From positions 1 to 64,000 of the forward strand of contig VGMW01000008.1 of assembly GCA_016866235.1 (NCBI GenBank): a stretch of 64,000 nt of DNA, in the 5' to 3' direction. This document shows, piece after piece, positions 29,448 to 38,317 of this stretch. A program made the position numbers and the translations under genes. The DNA comes from Bacteroidota bacterium (GTDB lineage Bacteria; Bacteroidota; Bacteroidia; Cytophagales; Cyclobacteriaceae). The notes below the pieces were generated by a model. The model was given only the letters and a program-made list of their open reading frames with translations. It was not told where the DNA came from and searched no databases. Each line of letters begins with the position of its first letter. Within the stretch, counting starts at the first letter, position 1.

Positions 29448-29810
29448 TTATTTAGTCAATTCATCAATAGCACTAAACAGATCTTCAGCCTTAAAAGGCT
29501 TTACAATATAGCGATTGGCACCTTTACTGAGACCCTGATCGATAAATTTTTGTTCAGATAGGGCTGAAAGGAAAATAAATGGCGTCTTCTCGAACTGTGA
29601 CATAGCCCTTAACGCACTCAAAACAGAAAATCCATTCAAATTGGCCATCATCACATCACACAGGATCAAATCAGGGCGCTTATCCACAGCGAGATCCAAA
29701 CCGTCTTTACCATTGGAGGCGCGCAGGATTTCATAGCCACGTATCTCGAGCAAGTCGACGATGCTTTCCTGCACTTTTTCGTCGTCTTCAATTACGAGTA
29801 TTCTTTTCAT
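29448..29810 (-). CDS. Receiver-only response regulator
   Basis: A 120-residue CheY-like protein made of a receiver only. It has IEDDEK, phosphoacceptor Asp52 (LCDVMM), LSALSE and the VKPF Lys104. The Pro that normally follows the MM motif is Ala here. It is about half identical by eye to the next receiver, so the two are probably tandem duplicates. Its ATG overlaps the stop of the histidine kinase remnant (ATGA), which shows that it was once coupled to a kinase gene that has since been deleted. Confidence 0.9.
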   Translation of the reverse strand: MKRILVIEDDEKVQESIVDLLEIRGYEILRASNGKDGLDLAVDKRPDLILCDVMMANLNGFSVLSALRAMSQFEKTPFIFLSALSEQKFIDQGLSKGANRYIVKPFKAEDLFSAIDELTK

Positions 29811-29959
29811 TGAATTTGCTGTTCATCTCCATCAACGACCGATCGGTAGTTGAATTCCATTCTGACTTCAGTTCCTAAATTTTCTTTGCTGCTGATGGAA
29901 ATCTTGGCACCGTGAAGGTCAATAAATTGTTTGACAATTGACAAATCTCCAGCCACTTT
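29807..29959 (-). pseudogene. Remnant of a histidine kinase gene (last about 50 codons)
   Basis: The frame ends with TGA (29809-29807) overlapping the next gene's ATG. Its final residues are the end of an HATPase_c domain: GDLSIVKQFIDLHGA (the tail of the G2 box and the next helix), then KISISSKENLGTEVRMEF. Nothing upstream of the G2 box exists in this frame. The start of the fragment fuses out of frame into an H-NOX N-terminus. Confidence 0.8.
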
Positions 29960-30018
29960 TCTTCACCGGCCAATTGAACCACAAGGTCTTTGATCGCTTT
30001 ATTGACGAGTCCGTACAT
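29875..30018 (-). pseudogene. Remnant of an H-NOX (haem NO/oxygen-binding) gene, first about 25 codons
   Basis: From ATG 30018 the reading MYGLVNKAIKDLVVQLAGEE, then KWLEI, matches the highly conserved N-terminus of H-NOX proteins (MYGLxNKAIxDLV...GEExW). After about 25 codons it runs out of frame into kinase sequence and stops at 29877-29875. The haem His and the YxSxR motif are gone, so no haem binding is possible. The junction lies at about 29944-29962. In Bacteroidetes H-NOX genes usually sit beside a histidine kinase, which is exactly the pair lost here. Confidence 0.75.
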
Positions 30019-30047
30019 ACGCGTTAACTTTTAAAAATTTAGGATTG

Positions 30048-30076
30048 TAAATATAATGACTTCCGTCACCCCCCAA
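30048..30076 (-). promoter_or_regulatory. Promoter upstream of the H-NOX remnant and receiver operon
   Basis: On the minus strand TTG (30076-30074), 18 bases, TATATTTA (30055-30048), one mismatch to TAnnTTTG. It lies 30 bases before the H-NOX start. It probably still drives the two receiver genes, the FISUMP gene and perhaps the hybrid kinase. Confidence 0.5.
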
Positions 30077-30132
30077 TCACATTAAATCAATCACGTATCA
30101 GGAAAAACAACAGATTACAATATGTAAACTGG

Positions 30133-31449
30133 TTAACGGATCAACAATACCTTTTCGTTGACAGGATAAACCCATTCAACCCCCCGGTCAGTTACGATGG
30201 CATCATCTTCCAATGGAATTCTGAGCTTTTTACCTCCCCATTCAGGCAAGGGCGTATAGGCAAAAAGCTCAATAGACAGCAAATTGGTTGGCCTGATGGT
30301 GTAGGTTAGTTGAAGGGGATTAAAATGTGCAATGGATGGACCGGTGCCATGACCCCAATCACCGACGGCATGGCAGCCTATCATCACATCCGTTTTACCA
30401 GATTCACCTGGTTTATTGAATTCTTTCATTCTTTCAAATCCCGATGAAACCAAGGCAGCATAAATGCGATCCATGTTTTGTTGGGCGGTATATCCTGGCT
30501 TGATGGCGTCGGTCACTACCTTCCTTGCCTTTACACCCTGATCGAATGCATGTCTGATGCCCGCCGGCACCTCACGCTCCCCTTCCTTTAAGACGTAAGC
30601 AATTCGCTTCATATCGGTGTAATAAGAAAGATATCCAACGCCCCAGTCGATCATTAAAATATCACCACGCTGTATGATGCGATCATTGGAAGTCGCCACA
30701 ATCCCATCCGGCCCGGTCACATAAACCGATGGCATACCAAAAGAGGACTCCAAACCAGCAGCATGCAATTGCTCCAACATCCACCACGCCACCTCTTCTA
30801 ACCTCGTTACCCCAGGCGTAATGATCTCGTTGGACAAAGCGCGTTCTGCTATCTGATAGGAATAATTGCCCGCCTCAGCAAAAGCAGCAATTTCTGTTGC
30901 TGTATGTCTTGATTTGAAATCACTGTACAGTTTCTCCGCAGAAACAAAACGATCCTGATATTTTTTACCCAGTATCGATGACAACTCTGCATATTCGGTG
31001 TACGACAAACCATCGGCGCGCCCAATGTCTTTGGACATATTCAAACCAATTTTTTTTGGATCACGCTTGAGCACAAAATCTTTTAATTCGGATTCCTGGC
31101 CGAAATAATCCCATGCGCCCGATTGCTCCAACAAGTAGCCATCGATGCCCAACACGCTCCGCTCGATCCGACCATTGCCCTTATCAAAAAATACATAATA
31201 GCCGTTGCGGCCAACATAGCCCGCCCCCAGGTCACGGTACAAGGGATCAAATTTTCCTTCGCGCCCTGTGATGATCCACATGTCTATCTGATTTTCCTTC
31301 ATCACCTGTGGGAGAATCAGATCAAACTTATCTCTTCTGATCTGGTTCATGATCCGCCATCGATGCTGTGCTTGCTGAGCATAGGAAGCAACCGATAAAA
31401 CAAAAAAAGTAAGTATGAACAGCGATTTCCGAAACGATAAGATGGCCAT
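30133..31449 (-). CDS. Secreted Xaa-Pro aminopeptidase-like M24 peptidase
   Basis: A 438-residue protein with a signal peptide (1-24). The N-terminal creatinase-like domain spans about 30-180, and the pita-bread catalytic domain about 185-438. Dinuclear metal ligands are visible as Asp in DWGVGY, Asp in YYTDMKR, His in GHGTGPSIAH, Glu in LSIELFAY and the acidic EDDAIV segment. M24B enzymes remove an N-terminal residue before Pro. Export is unusual for the general family but common for Bacteroidetes members. Confidence 0.85.
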   Translation of the reverse strand: MAILSFRKSLFILTFFVLSVASYAQQAQHRWRIMNQIRRDKFDLILPQVMKENQIDMWIITGREGKFDPLYRDLGAGYVGRNGYYVFFDKGNGRIERSVLGIDGYLLEQSGAWDYFGQESELKDFVLKRDPKKIGLNMSKDIGRADGLSYTEYAELSSILGKKYQDRFVSAEKLYSDFKSRHTATEIAAFAEAGNYSYQIAERALSNEIITPGVTRLEEVAWWMLEQLHAAGLESSFGMPSVYVTGPDGIVATSNDRIIQRGDILMIDWGVGYLSYYTDMKRIAYVLKEGEREVPAGIRHAFDQGVKARKVVTDAIKPGYTAQQNMDRIYAALVSSGFERMKEFNKPGESGKTDVMIGCHAVGDWGHGTGPSIAHFNPLQLTYTIRPTNLLSIELFAYTPLPEWGGKKLRIPLEDDAIVTDRGVEWVYPVNEKVLLIR

Positions 31450-31573
31450 AAGTGTGGGTTTTCCCGAAATAAAAACAATTCCTGCAGCTTGACAACTGTG
31501 ACGATGATCAGGATCATTTTAACAACCGCAGCAACTCATGCCCGAAGGTTTCGTCCTCCAATAATTTGGCCCA

Positions 31574-33301
31574 ATGAATGCTACACAGACCTATACAGCA
31601 CCCCCTCCTCTGCTTTCCAATTATGATGAGGCGGTTAAGGAGTTCGAGCGACTATCCAGTGAGCGAATAATCTCAGGGTTACCGGATGGACAGGGAATAA
31701 ATCTGGCCTATGAAGCGGTGGACCGACACCTGCTCGACGGTAACGGATTTCAAACGGCCTTGCGTTGGATTAAAAAAGACAGAAGTTTTAAAGATTTCAG
31801 TTTTCGAAATTTCCATGATTTATCCAATCAGTTTGCCAATGTATTGGACAAGCTAACCCTACCTGTTGGCGCGGTGGTGTCGACCATTGTCGGACGCATT
31901 CCGGAATTTTATACAACCGTATTGGGTAGTTTGAAATACAGGGCTATACATTGTCCGATATACCCCGTATTTGGACCAGAGCCGATCGTACAACGTTTGC
32001 TGAGGAGCAATGCCGCGGTGGTGGTCACGGATTTGGATACCTACACGTTAAAACTCAAGCAAAACATTGAACGACTTCCGGCAGTGCGGTTTATTCTGCT
32101 CACCGATACCATGGTAGATCTTGAAAAGAATGTTTTTTCTTTACCGGTCAGAATGCAAAGGGCTTCGATTGAGTTTGACATCAAGCCGACCAACGCTACA
32201 GATCCCTGTTTGCTTCATTATACCAATGGCGTGAGTGGTATGCCAAAAGGTGTGCTGCACAGCCATAAAGGTTATGCATCGCTGATGCAAACCACCCGAA
32301 CAGTTCTCGACCTGCAGCACGGCGATAAATACTGGTGTACAGCCGATCCGGGAAATTTGGTGGCAACCACCTACGGGATTCTAGCGCCTATGCTGGCTGG
32401 CGTTACTACCATTATGGACGAAGATGATTTTGATGCGGCCAGATGGTATTCCATACTGGAGGAACATCAGGTCAATGTTTGGTACACCACACCGGCTTCG
32501 ATACGACGATTGATGAAGATGAATGTTCAGCCAACGGGCAACTATAACCTTCAGCACCTTCGAATGATTTTAAGTGGTGGTGAGCCCCTTCATGCTGAAG
32601 CGGTTAAATGGGGGGAGCAGACTTTTCATGTTCCGATGCTTGACCATTGGTGGCAAACGGAAACCGGTGGCATCATGATTTCAAATTATCGATGCCTGAA
32701 GGTTAAGCCTGGGTCGATGGGTAAACCAGTGCCGGGTGTGGACGTTGGACTTGCCGCCATCAGGGGCGATCACTTTCAACTTATTGATGAGGTCGATACA
32801 CCTGGCCATCTTGTTTTCAAAAAAACATGGCCCGGGATGTTCAGCAACTACCTGCATGAAACTGCGAAGTACGAGAGCTCCTTCCATGGTGATTGGTTTA
32901 TCAGTGGCGACATTGCCAAGAAGGACAGCGAGGGGTATTACTGGTTCATTGGAAGGGCGGATGATCTCATTACCACGGGTGGCTTAAAAATTGGGCCTTA
33001 TGAGATTGAGAAAGTATTCATGGAGCATCCAGCGATTTTAGAGGCAGCGGCCATCGGTAAACCTGACCCGGACAAAGGTGAGGTCATCAAAATTTTTGTG
33101 GTCACCAGAAATGGAAGCATTCATGGTGCGGTATTATCGGAAGAAATTCTGGCCTATGGACTTAAGCGACTTGGTCCATCGGCGGCCCCTGTTCAATTGG
33201 AATTTATGCAGGGCTTGCCTAAGACAAGAAGCGGAAAGGTGCTGAGAAGATTGTTGAAAACAAGGGAGCTTGGGTTACCTGAAGAGGAAGCGAAGGAATA
33301 G
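31574..33301 (+). CDS. acsA: AMP-forming acetyl-CoA synthetase-like ligase
   Basis: A 575-residue ANL superfamily enzyme that activates a short carboxylate with ATP and CoA. The phosphate-binding loop is YTNGVSGMPKGVLH (about 215-228; the usual TSGTTG is TNGVSG), the A5 motif WWQTETGG, the A7/A8 hinge YYWFIGRADDLITTGG, and the A10 lysine is in KTRSGKVLRR (about 552-561). The length and hinge match the shorter acetyl-CoA synthetases of the Bacillus AcsA type rather than the 650-residue Acs. The altered P-loop is worth noting. Propionate or another short acid cannot be excluded as substrate. Confidence 0.8.
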   Translation: MNATQTYTAPPPLLSNYDEAVKEFERLSSERIISGLPDGQGINLAYEAVDRHLLDGNGFQTALRWIKKDRSFKDFSFRNFHDLSNQFANVLDKLTLPVGAVVSTIVGRIPEFYTTVLGSLKYRAIHCPIYPVFGPEPIVQRLLRSNAAVVVTDLDTYTLKLKQNIERLPAVRFILLTDTMVDLEKNVFSLPVRMQRASIEFDIKPTNATDPCLLHYTNGVSGMPKGVLHSHKGYASLMQTTRTVLDLQHGDKYWCTADPGNLVATTYGILAPMLAGVTTIMDEDDFDAARWYSILEEHQVNVWYTTPASIRRLMKMNVQPTGNYNLQHLRMILSGGEPLHAEAVKWGEQTFHVPMLDHWWQTETGGIMISNYRCLKVKPGSMGKPVPGVDVGLAAIRGDHFQLIDEVDTPGHLVFKKTWPGMFSNYLHETAKYESSFHGDWFISGDIAKKDSEGYYWFIGRADDLITTGGLKIGPYEIEKVFMEHPAILEAAAIGKPDPDKGEVIKIFVVTRNGSIHGAVLSEEILAYGLKRLGPSAAPVQLEFMQGLPKTRSGKVLRRLLKTRELGLPEEEAKE

Positions 33302-33376
33302 GTTTGTTATATATTGAGTTTAGCATTGGGATTTATTGAATACGCGCAGATCGAGGCAGCAGCAGATATTCGCTAA

Positions 33377-33796
33377 ATGCGTATATTTGAGGCTGTTGTG
33401 AAAATTAAGACCAAAATATCGGCCTTGTTTTTAGCCCTGATGACGCTGGTTTCATCCAGCCAATTCATGGTTTCAGCACATTTTTGCGGGGGTGACCTCA
33501 AGAGCTTTTCACTGCTAACCAAAGCGGATCCCTGTCACACCACCAAACAAGTTCCCCCTTGTCATCGAAGCGAAAAACCATGCTGCGAAGACCTCACGAC
33601 AGTTCACGCTTCAGACGAATTCAACTCAATTGCTCAGATCGCCAACCTGACCGTTCAGGACTTTACAGCCATCCCATCTTTTGAAGTCAACATTCCTGAG
33701 GTCAATTACACCTCAATCGTTGCCTCAACACCAACCAACACTGACACCGGTCCACCGACCGACTTTCAGGTTCTGTATCAGGTATTCCTGATTTAA
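33377..33796 (+). CDS. HYC_CC_PP family small Cys-rich exported protein
   Basis: A 139-residue protein from ATG 33377; a GTG at 33398 starts the signal peptide more directly (VKIKTKISALF...) and may be the true start. After the signal come HFCGG, PCH, PCHR, CCED and a terminal GPPTDFQVLYQ. This matches the HYC_CC_PP pattern of a family found next to metal efflux genes in Bacteroidetes. The Cys/His content suggests metal binding in the periplasm. A TATATTTG (33382-33389) inside the first codons matches a -7 promoter element, which also favours the later start. It precedes the RND pump genes. Confidence 0.75.
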   Translation: MRIFEAVVKIKTKISALFLALMTLVSSSQFMVSAHFCGGDLKSFSLLTKADPCHTTKQVPPCHRSEKPCCEDLTTVHASDEFNSIAQIANLTVQDFTAIPSFEVNIPEVNYTSIVASTPTNTDTGPPTDFQVLYQVFLI

Positions 33797-33890
33797 ACTT
33801 AGTTGCGGCGGCGCCCATTGAGCCGCAGTAGTAAAACAATCCCTGTTCAGGGTGTTGTTCCATTCACTTTTATTTCAAAATACTGAGTTT

Positions 33891-35174
33891 ATGACTGGTA
33901 AAATTATTTCGTGGTCTTTAAAAAACCGATTCCTCGTCGTGCTGGTTGCAACAGCACTGTTTTTATGGGGACTCAACAGCATGCGCCATTCACGGGTAGA
34001 TGCCATCCCTGACTTATCCGAAAATCAGGTGATTGTTTTCACGGAATGGAATGGACGCGGGCCGCAGGTAATCGAAGATCAAATCACCTATCCACTGGTG
34101 ACCAATCTTCAATCGTTACCCCGCGTAAAATATGTTCGTGCCAACTCCATGTTTGGAATGAGTTTCATCTACGTGATTTTCGAAGATGATGCCGATGTCT
34201 ATGAAGCACGTACCCGGGTACTGGAGCGATTGAATTATGCGTCACGGCTTTTGCCGGAAGGGGTTGCCCCTACCCTCGGGCCTGATGGCACCGGTGTCGG
34301 CCACATTTTGTGGTACACCCTGGAAGCACCCGGTATGGATCTCGGTGAGCTGCGCGCACTGCAGGACTGGTACGTAAAATTCGGATTACAGGATGTTGAA
34401 GGCGTTAGCGAAGTAGCGTCGTTCGGTGGATTTCAAAAACAATATGAGGTAACCGTTGATCCAAATAAACTCAACGCCTTCCGACTAGGCTTTGGTGATG
34501 TTTTACAAACCCTCCAAGAGAACAACAATGAAACCGGCGGTAGAAAATTTGAAATGGGTGGCGCTGGTTACATCGTCAAAACAACAGGCTACCTGGGTAA
34601 GGCAGAAGAAATTGAACAACTGGCCCTGAAGTCAGAAGGAAACTCCGTGGTGCGGATTAAAGATGTTGGGGTGGTGCAAACCACCGGCGAATCGCGGACC
34701 GGAATTTTTGATTTGAACGGAGAGGGCGAAGCGGTAGGCGGTATTGTGGTCATGCGCTATGGGGCCAACGCTACCGAAGTCATTGAAAAAGTCCGGGGTA
34801 AAATGATGTCTGTTGCACGTGGATTTCCAGCTGGTGTAAAGTTCAATGTAGTCTACGACAGAAGTGAACTCGTACAGGAGGCCATCACCTCTGTACGCAA
34901 TACGCTGTTGGAGGAAATGTTGGTGGTGGGCATGGTGGTTATTTTCTTTTTGTTTAACTGGCGGGGAGCGTTAAGTATTCTGATTCAGATCCCGGTAACG
35001 GTCGCCACCAGTTTTGTTTTACTCAACGCCTTCGGAATTGAGTCCAACATCATGTCACTCACCGGAATTGCACTGGCCATTGGCGTGATCGCCGACAACG
35101 GCATCATCATGGCCGAGAACGCCCACAAGCACTTGAGCGAAAGACATCAGCAACTCAATCCTTCCTCCTTCTGA
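33891..35174 (+). CDS. CusA/CzcA-type heavy-metal RND pump, N-terminal part (frameshifted)
   Basis: The ATG at 33891 is chosen (MTGKIISWSLKNRF); an ATG-free extension to 33852 is less likely. These 427 residues hold TM1, the first periplasmic porter domain (RVDAIPDLSENQVIVFTEW... is the heavy-metal efflux signature) and TM2 to TM4 with IGVIADNGIIMAENAHKH. The frame stops at TGA 35172-35174 in the cytoplasmic loop between TM4 and TM5. The rest continues in the +1 frame. Adding one base, or losing two, at about 35160-35172 would restore a normal pump of about 1,067 residues. The pump exports Cu+/Ag+ or divalent cations from periplasm or cytosol, powered by protons. Confidence 0.85.
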   Translation: MTGKIISWSLKNRFLVVLVATALFLWGLNSMRHSRVDAIPDLSENQVIVFTEWNGRGPQVIEDQITYPLVTNLQSLPRVKYVRANSMFGMSFIYVIFEDDADVYEARTRVLERLNYASRLLPEGVAPTLGPDGTGVGHILWYTLEAPGMDLGELRALQDWYVKFGLQDVEGVSEVASFGGFQKQYEVTVDPNKLNAFRLGFGDVLQTLQENNNETGGRKFEMGGAGYIVKTTGYLGKAEEIEQLALKSEGNSVVRIKDVGVVQTTGESRTGIFDLNGEGEAVGGIVVMRYGANATEVIEKVRGKMMSVARGFPAGVKFNVVYDRSELVQEAITSVRNTLLEEMLVVGMVVIFFLFNWRGALSILIQIPVTVATSFVLLNAFGIESNIMSLTGIALAIGVIADNGIIMAENAHKHLSERHQQLNPSSF

Positions 35175-35175
35175 T

Positions 35176-37092
35176 ATGAGCAACAACCACAATTTCAGCA
35201 GCATGAGTGAAGAGGAGCGCATCGGTATCATTGAAAAATCAAGCCGACAGGTTTCGCGTGGCGTCTTCTATTCCACGATTATCATCATCACCTCTTTTCT
35301 GCCGGTGTTTATGTTAACCGGACAGGAAGGCAAACTGTTCCATCCCCTGGCCTGGACCAAGACATTTATTCTGGCGGTCGATGCCTTGTTGGTGATCACA
35401 CTTGCTCCGGTAATCATATCCTTTTTTATGAAGGGGAAATTCAGACCAGAGCAGCACAATCCCATAAATCGATTTCTGGAAAGGATGTACGCTCCGGTGA
35501 TTCGGGCATGCATTAAATACCGTCGCACCACGCTGTTCATCAACCTGCTTGCCCTTGGTATTTCCATTCCGTTGCTGATGAATACCGGTCGGGAATTCAT
35601 GCCACCGTTGGACGAACAGTCGATCTTATTTATGCCCGTTACGTTACCGGATGTTTCCAATGCAGAGGCCAAACGCATTTTACAACTCCAGGATAAAATC
35701 ATTGCTGGTATTCCGGAAGTAAAGCAGGTCCTTGGAAAAGCGGGCAGAGCATCGACTGCCACCGACAACTCCCCCATCAGCATGATCGAAACCATCATCA
35801 TGCTGAAGCCCAAAAGCGAATGGAGGGACGGCATCACCAAAAAAGACATTATAGCTGAACTCGACGCCAAACTTCGGATTCCAGGCGTGGTGAATGGCTG
35901 GACCCAACCCATCATCAACCGAATCAACATGTTGTCGACGGGGATTCGGACTGATGCCGGAATAAAAGTCTTTGGCAGCCGGATCGATTCAATTGAAATG
36001 GTGTCGGCGAAGATTAAAAAAATTCTTTCGGGGATGGATGGCGTGAAGGACCTCTATGTTGAACCCCTCAGTGGAGGAAAATACCTGGAGATTGTCGTGG
36101 ATCGTGATGCTGCCGGGCGATTGGGTGTAACCATGGATGACATCAATATGGCAACGGAGGCAGCGTTGGGTAGTGCGATGGCCGGACAGACCATTGAAGG
36201 TCGCAGGCGTTTTAACATCAGCGTGCGGTTGGCACAGGATTACCGTGATGATCTTCAAAAAATTGGCAGGATCCCCGTGATGACCATGAGCCGTGGAGCG
36301 GTACCCCTCACCGAGGTAGCTGAAATAAAAATAGCGGATGGACCGGCGATGATAACCTCTGAGAACGCCCTTTTACGCGGGGGTGTATTGTTCAATGTTA
36401 GGGGAAAGGATTTGGCGGGGACCATTGAGGCCGCCATTAGCGCCCTTCAAAACGAAAAAGACCTTCTTCCACAGGGATACTTTATTGAGTGGAGCGGGCA
36501 ATATGAAAACCTGATTCGTTCACAGGAAAGATTGGCATTGATCATACCTGTGGTGCTCATCATAATTTTTCTGTCACTATACTTTGCTTTTCATTCCATT
36601 CGGGAAGCCTTTTTGAATCTGATTACGGTACCCTTCGCACTGGTCGGTGGTGTATTTATGATTTGGTTTTATGACGTTAACCTTTCGGTTGCGGTGGCCG
36701 TCGGATTTATTGCACTCTTCGGAATTGCCGTAGAAACAGGCGTCGTTATGGTGATATACCTCAATGATGCCGTTCTGCAAATGAAAAAGCGAAAAGAAGC
36801 CAGCGGCGAAACCATCACCGCAGACGATTTAAAAGAAGCGGTGATCGAAGGTGCAGCGAAGCGACTGCGTCCAAAAATAATGACGGTGTGTGTCGCTTTG
36901 TTTGGCTTGGTGCCTGTCTTATGGTCAACAGGCGTTGGCAGCGATGTTATGATCCCGATTGTGTTGCCCATGATCGGTGGTGTTATTTCTTCATCGACCC
37001 ACATTTTGTTGGTGACACCGCTGATCTTTTTAATGACCAAAGAATATGAACTAAAAAAATTTGGCAAACCGGAAGTTTATGAAGCACATTAA
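35176..37092 (+). CDS. CusA/CzcA-type heavy-metal RND pump, C-terminal part (frameshifted)
   Basis: 638 residues in the +1 frame. An ATG at 35176 directly follows the TGA of the first part (TGATATG), so restart by coupling is possible. It contains TM5-TM6 (FYSTIIIITSFLPVFMLTGQEGKLFHPLAWTKT is a typical CusA segment) and the second porter domain with TM7-TM12. The second half has the ANNN-free ITVPFALVGGVFMIWFYDVN and AVEVG-like FGIAVETGVVMV segments. The split falls in a cytosolic loop, so two chains could in principle reassemble. A frameshift mutation or assembly error is simpler. The 3' end overlaps the TolC gene by 14 bases. Confidence 0.85.
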   Translation: MSNNHNFSSMSEEERIGIIEKSSRQVSRGVFYSTIIIITSFLPVFMLTGQEGKLFHPLAWTKTFILAVDALLVITLAPVIISFFMKGKFRPEQHNPINRFLERMYAPVIRACIKYRRTTLFINLLALGISIPLLMNTGREFMPPLDEQSILFMPVTLPDVSNAEAKRILQLQDKIIAGIPEVKQVLGKAGRASTATDNSPISMIETIIMLKPKSEWRDGITKKDIIAELDAKLRIPGVVNGWTQPIINRINMLSTGIRTDAGIKVFGSRIDSIEMVSAKIKKILSGMDGVKDLYVEPLSGGKYLEIVVDRDAAGRLGVTMDDINMATEAALGSAMAGQTIEGRRRFNISVRLAQDYRDDLQKIGRIPVMTMSRGAVPLTEVAEIKIADGPAMITSENALLRGGVLFNVRGKDLAGTIEAAISALQNEKDLLPQGYFIEWSGQYENLIRSQERLALIIPVVLIIIFLSLYFAFHSIREAFLNLITVPFALVGGVFMIWFYDVNLSVAVAVGFIALFGIAVETGVVMVIYLNDAVLQMKKRKEASGETITADDLKEAVIEGAAKRLRPKIMTVCVALFGLVPVLWSTGVGSDVMIPIVLPMIGGVISSSTHILLVTPLIFLMTKEYELKKFGKPEVYEAH

Positions 37093-38317
37093 ACCTTATT
37101 TGATTTTGCTGGGCAGTTTGATAATGTCCAGTGCGTTTTCACAAGTGCTGAGTCTGGACAGTATTTTGAACAGGATTGAACGACATCATCCTATGCTGCA
37201 GGAATACAGCGGAAGAGCAAAAGCCATGGAAACCTATGCCGGTGGTGCGAGATCCTGGATGGCTCCGATGGCTGGGATCGGTACTTTCATGACCCCGTAT
37301 CCCGGACAAAATCCTGAAGCGATGGAGCGAGGCGCAGTCATGGTTTCATTTGAGCAATCGATTCCCAACCGCAGCAAACTGAATGCCTCCGAACAGTTGC
37401 TCAGAGCGCGTTCAGGAACTTTTGAACTGCAGCGAAAAAAAGTATGGAACCAGTTGCGCTTCGAAGCGAGGTCGGCAGCGTTTAGCCTATTGATTGAAAG
37501 GGAAAAAATTTCAGCCATTGAAAATCAGATAGGCATACTACAGACGGCAGCCAAAATGGAGCAAACGCGCCTGGAGAGCAACAAGGGCTCTTTAAGCAGT
37601 CTGTATAGAGCAGAGGCCCGAATCGCCGAATTACAGAACATGTTGGCCATGGCCAAAAGCAGTGAAGTTGAGCAACAGACGATTCTCCTGGGCCTGATCG
37701 GAATGGAGAACAGTGAAAGCGTCGAATTGACCATTGGCACTCCTGCATTACCAACTGTGCTTTTAGAGCCGGGTGAATCTGATTTGGCGGCTGCCCGGAG
37801 CGATGTGCAGGAAATTGATCAGCAAATCAGGTTGATGAAGCTCAATCAGGATCTGCAGCGCATGCAATCGAAGCCTGAGTACAAACTCAGGTTCGACCAC
37901 ATGCAGCCCCTTGGCTCCACACCGGTGCAGTTTACGGCAATGGCCATGGTATCGATACCCATTGCGCCCTGGTCTTCCGGGATGTATAAATCAGAAGTAG
38001 CCGGTATGAACCACGAAATCGGATCGATGGAAAAAAACCGTGAAGCGCTGATCAGAGATTCAAAAATTATGGTGAGAAGAATGTTGATTCAGATTTCCTC
38101 CATGAAAGATCAGGTTAGGCGGTATGAGGAAAGTATCATCCCATCCATGAATCGAAACTATGAGGCCCAGAAAATTTCGTGGGAAGAAAACCGGGGAAGT
38201 TTAATGGATTTATTGGAGGCCTGGGAAGTACTGAGTATGACTCAAATTGAATTATTGAATAAGAAAGGAGCACTTTATTTAATGCTTGCCAATTATGAAA
38301 AAGTTATTGAACAATAG
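37079..38317 (+). CDS. TolC-type outer membrane efflux protein
   Basis: 412 residues from ATG 37079, which overlaps the pump stop by 14 bases; a longer TTG start at 37061 is less likely. Signal peptide at 1-22, then two outer membrane efflux protein repeats with long coiled-coil helices (about 90-200 and 270-390). This is the channel part of the tripartite metal efflux system. The strand order and overlaps show one transcript with the pump and adaptors. Confidence 0.88.
   Translation: MKHIKPYLILLGSLIMSSAFSQVLSLDSILNRIERHHPMLQEYSGRAKAMETYAGGARSWMAPMAGIGTFMTPYPGQNPEAMERGAVMVSFEQSIPNRSKLNASEQLLRARSGTFELQRKKVWNQLRFEARSAAFSLLIEREKISAIENQIGILQTAAKMEQTRLESNKGSLSSLYRAEARIAELQNMLAMAKSSEVEQQTILLGLIGMENSESVELTIGTPALPTVLLEPGESDLAAARSDVQEIDQQIRLMKLNQDLQRMQSKPEYKLRFDHMQPLGSTPVQFTAMAMVSIPIAPWSSGMYKSEVAGMNHEIGSMEKNREALIRDSKIMVRRMLIQISSMKDQVRRYEESIIPSMNRNYEAQKISWEENRGSLMDLLEAWEVLSMTQIELLNKKGALYLMLANYEKVIEQ

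Noticed and set aside
35268-35930. Minus-strand 220-residue frame
   Set aside because: Antisense shadow of the RND pump; low-complexity Ser/Met composition only.
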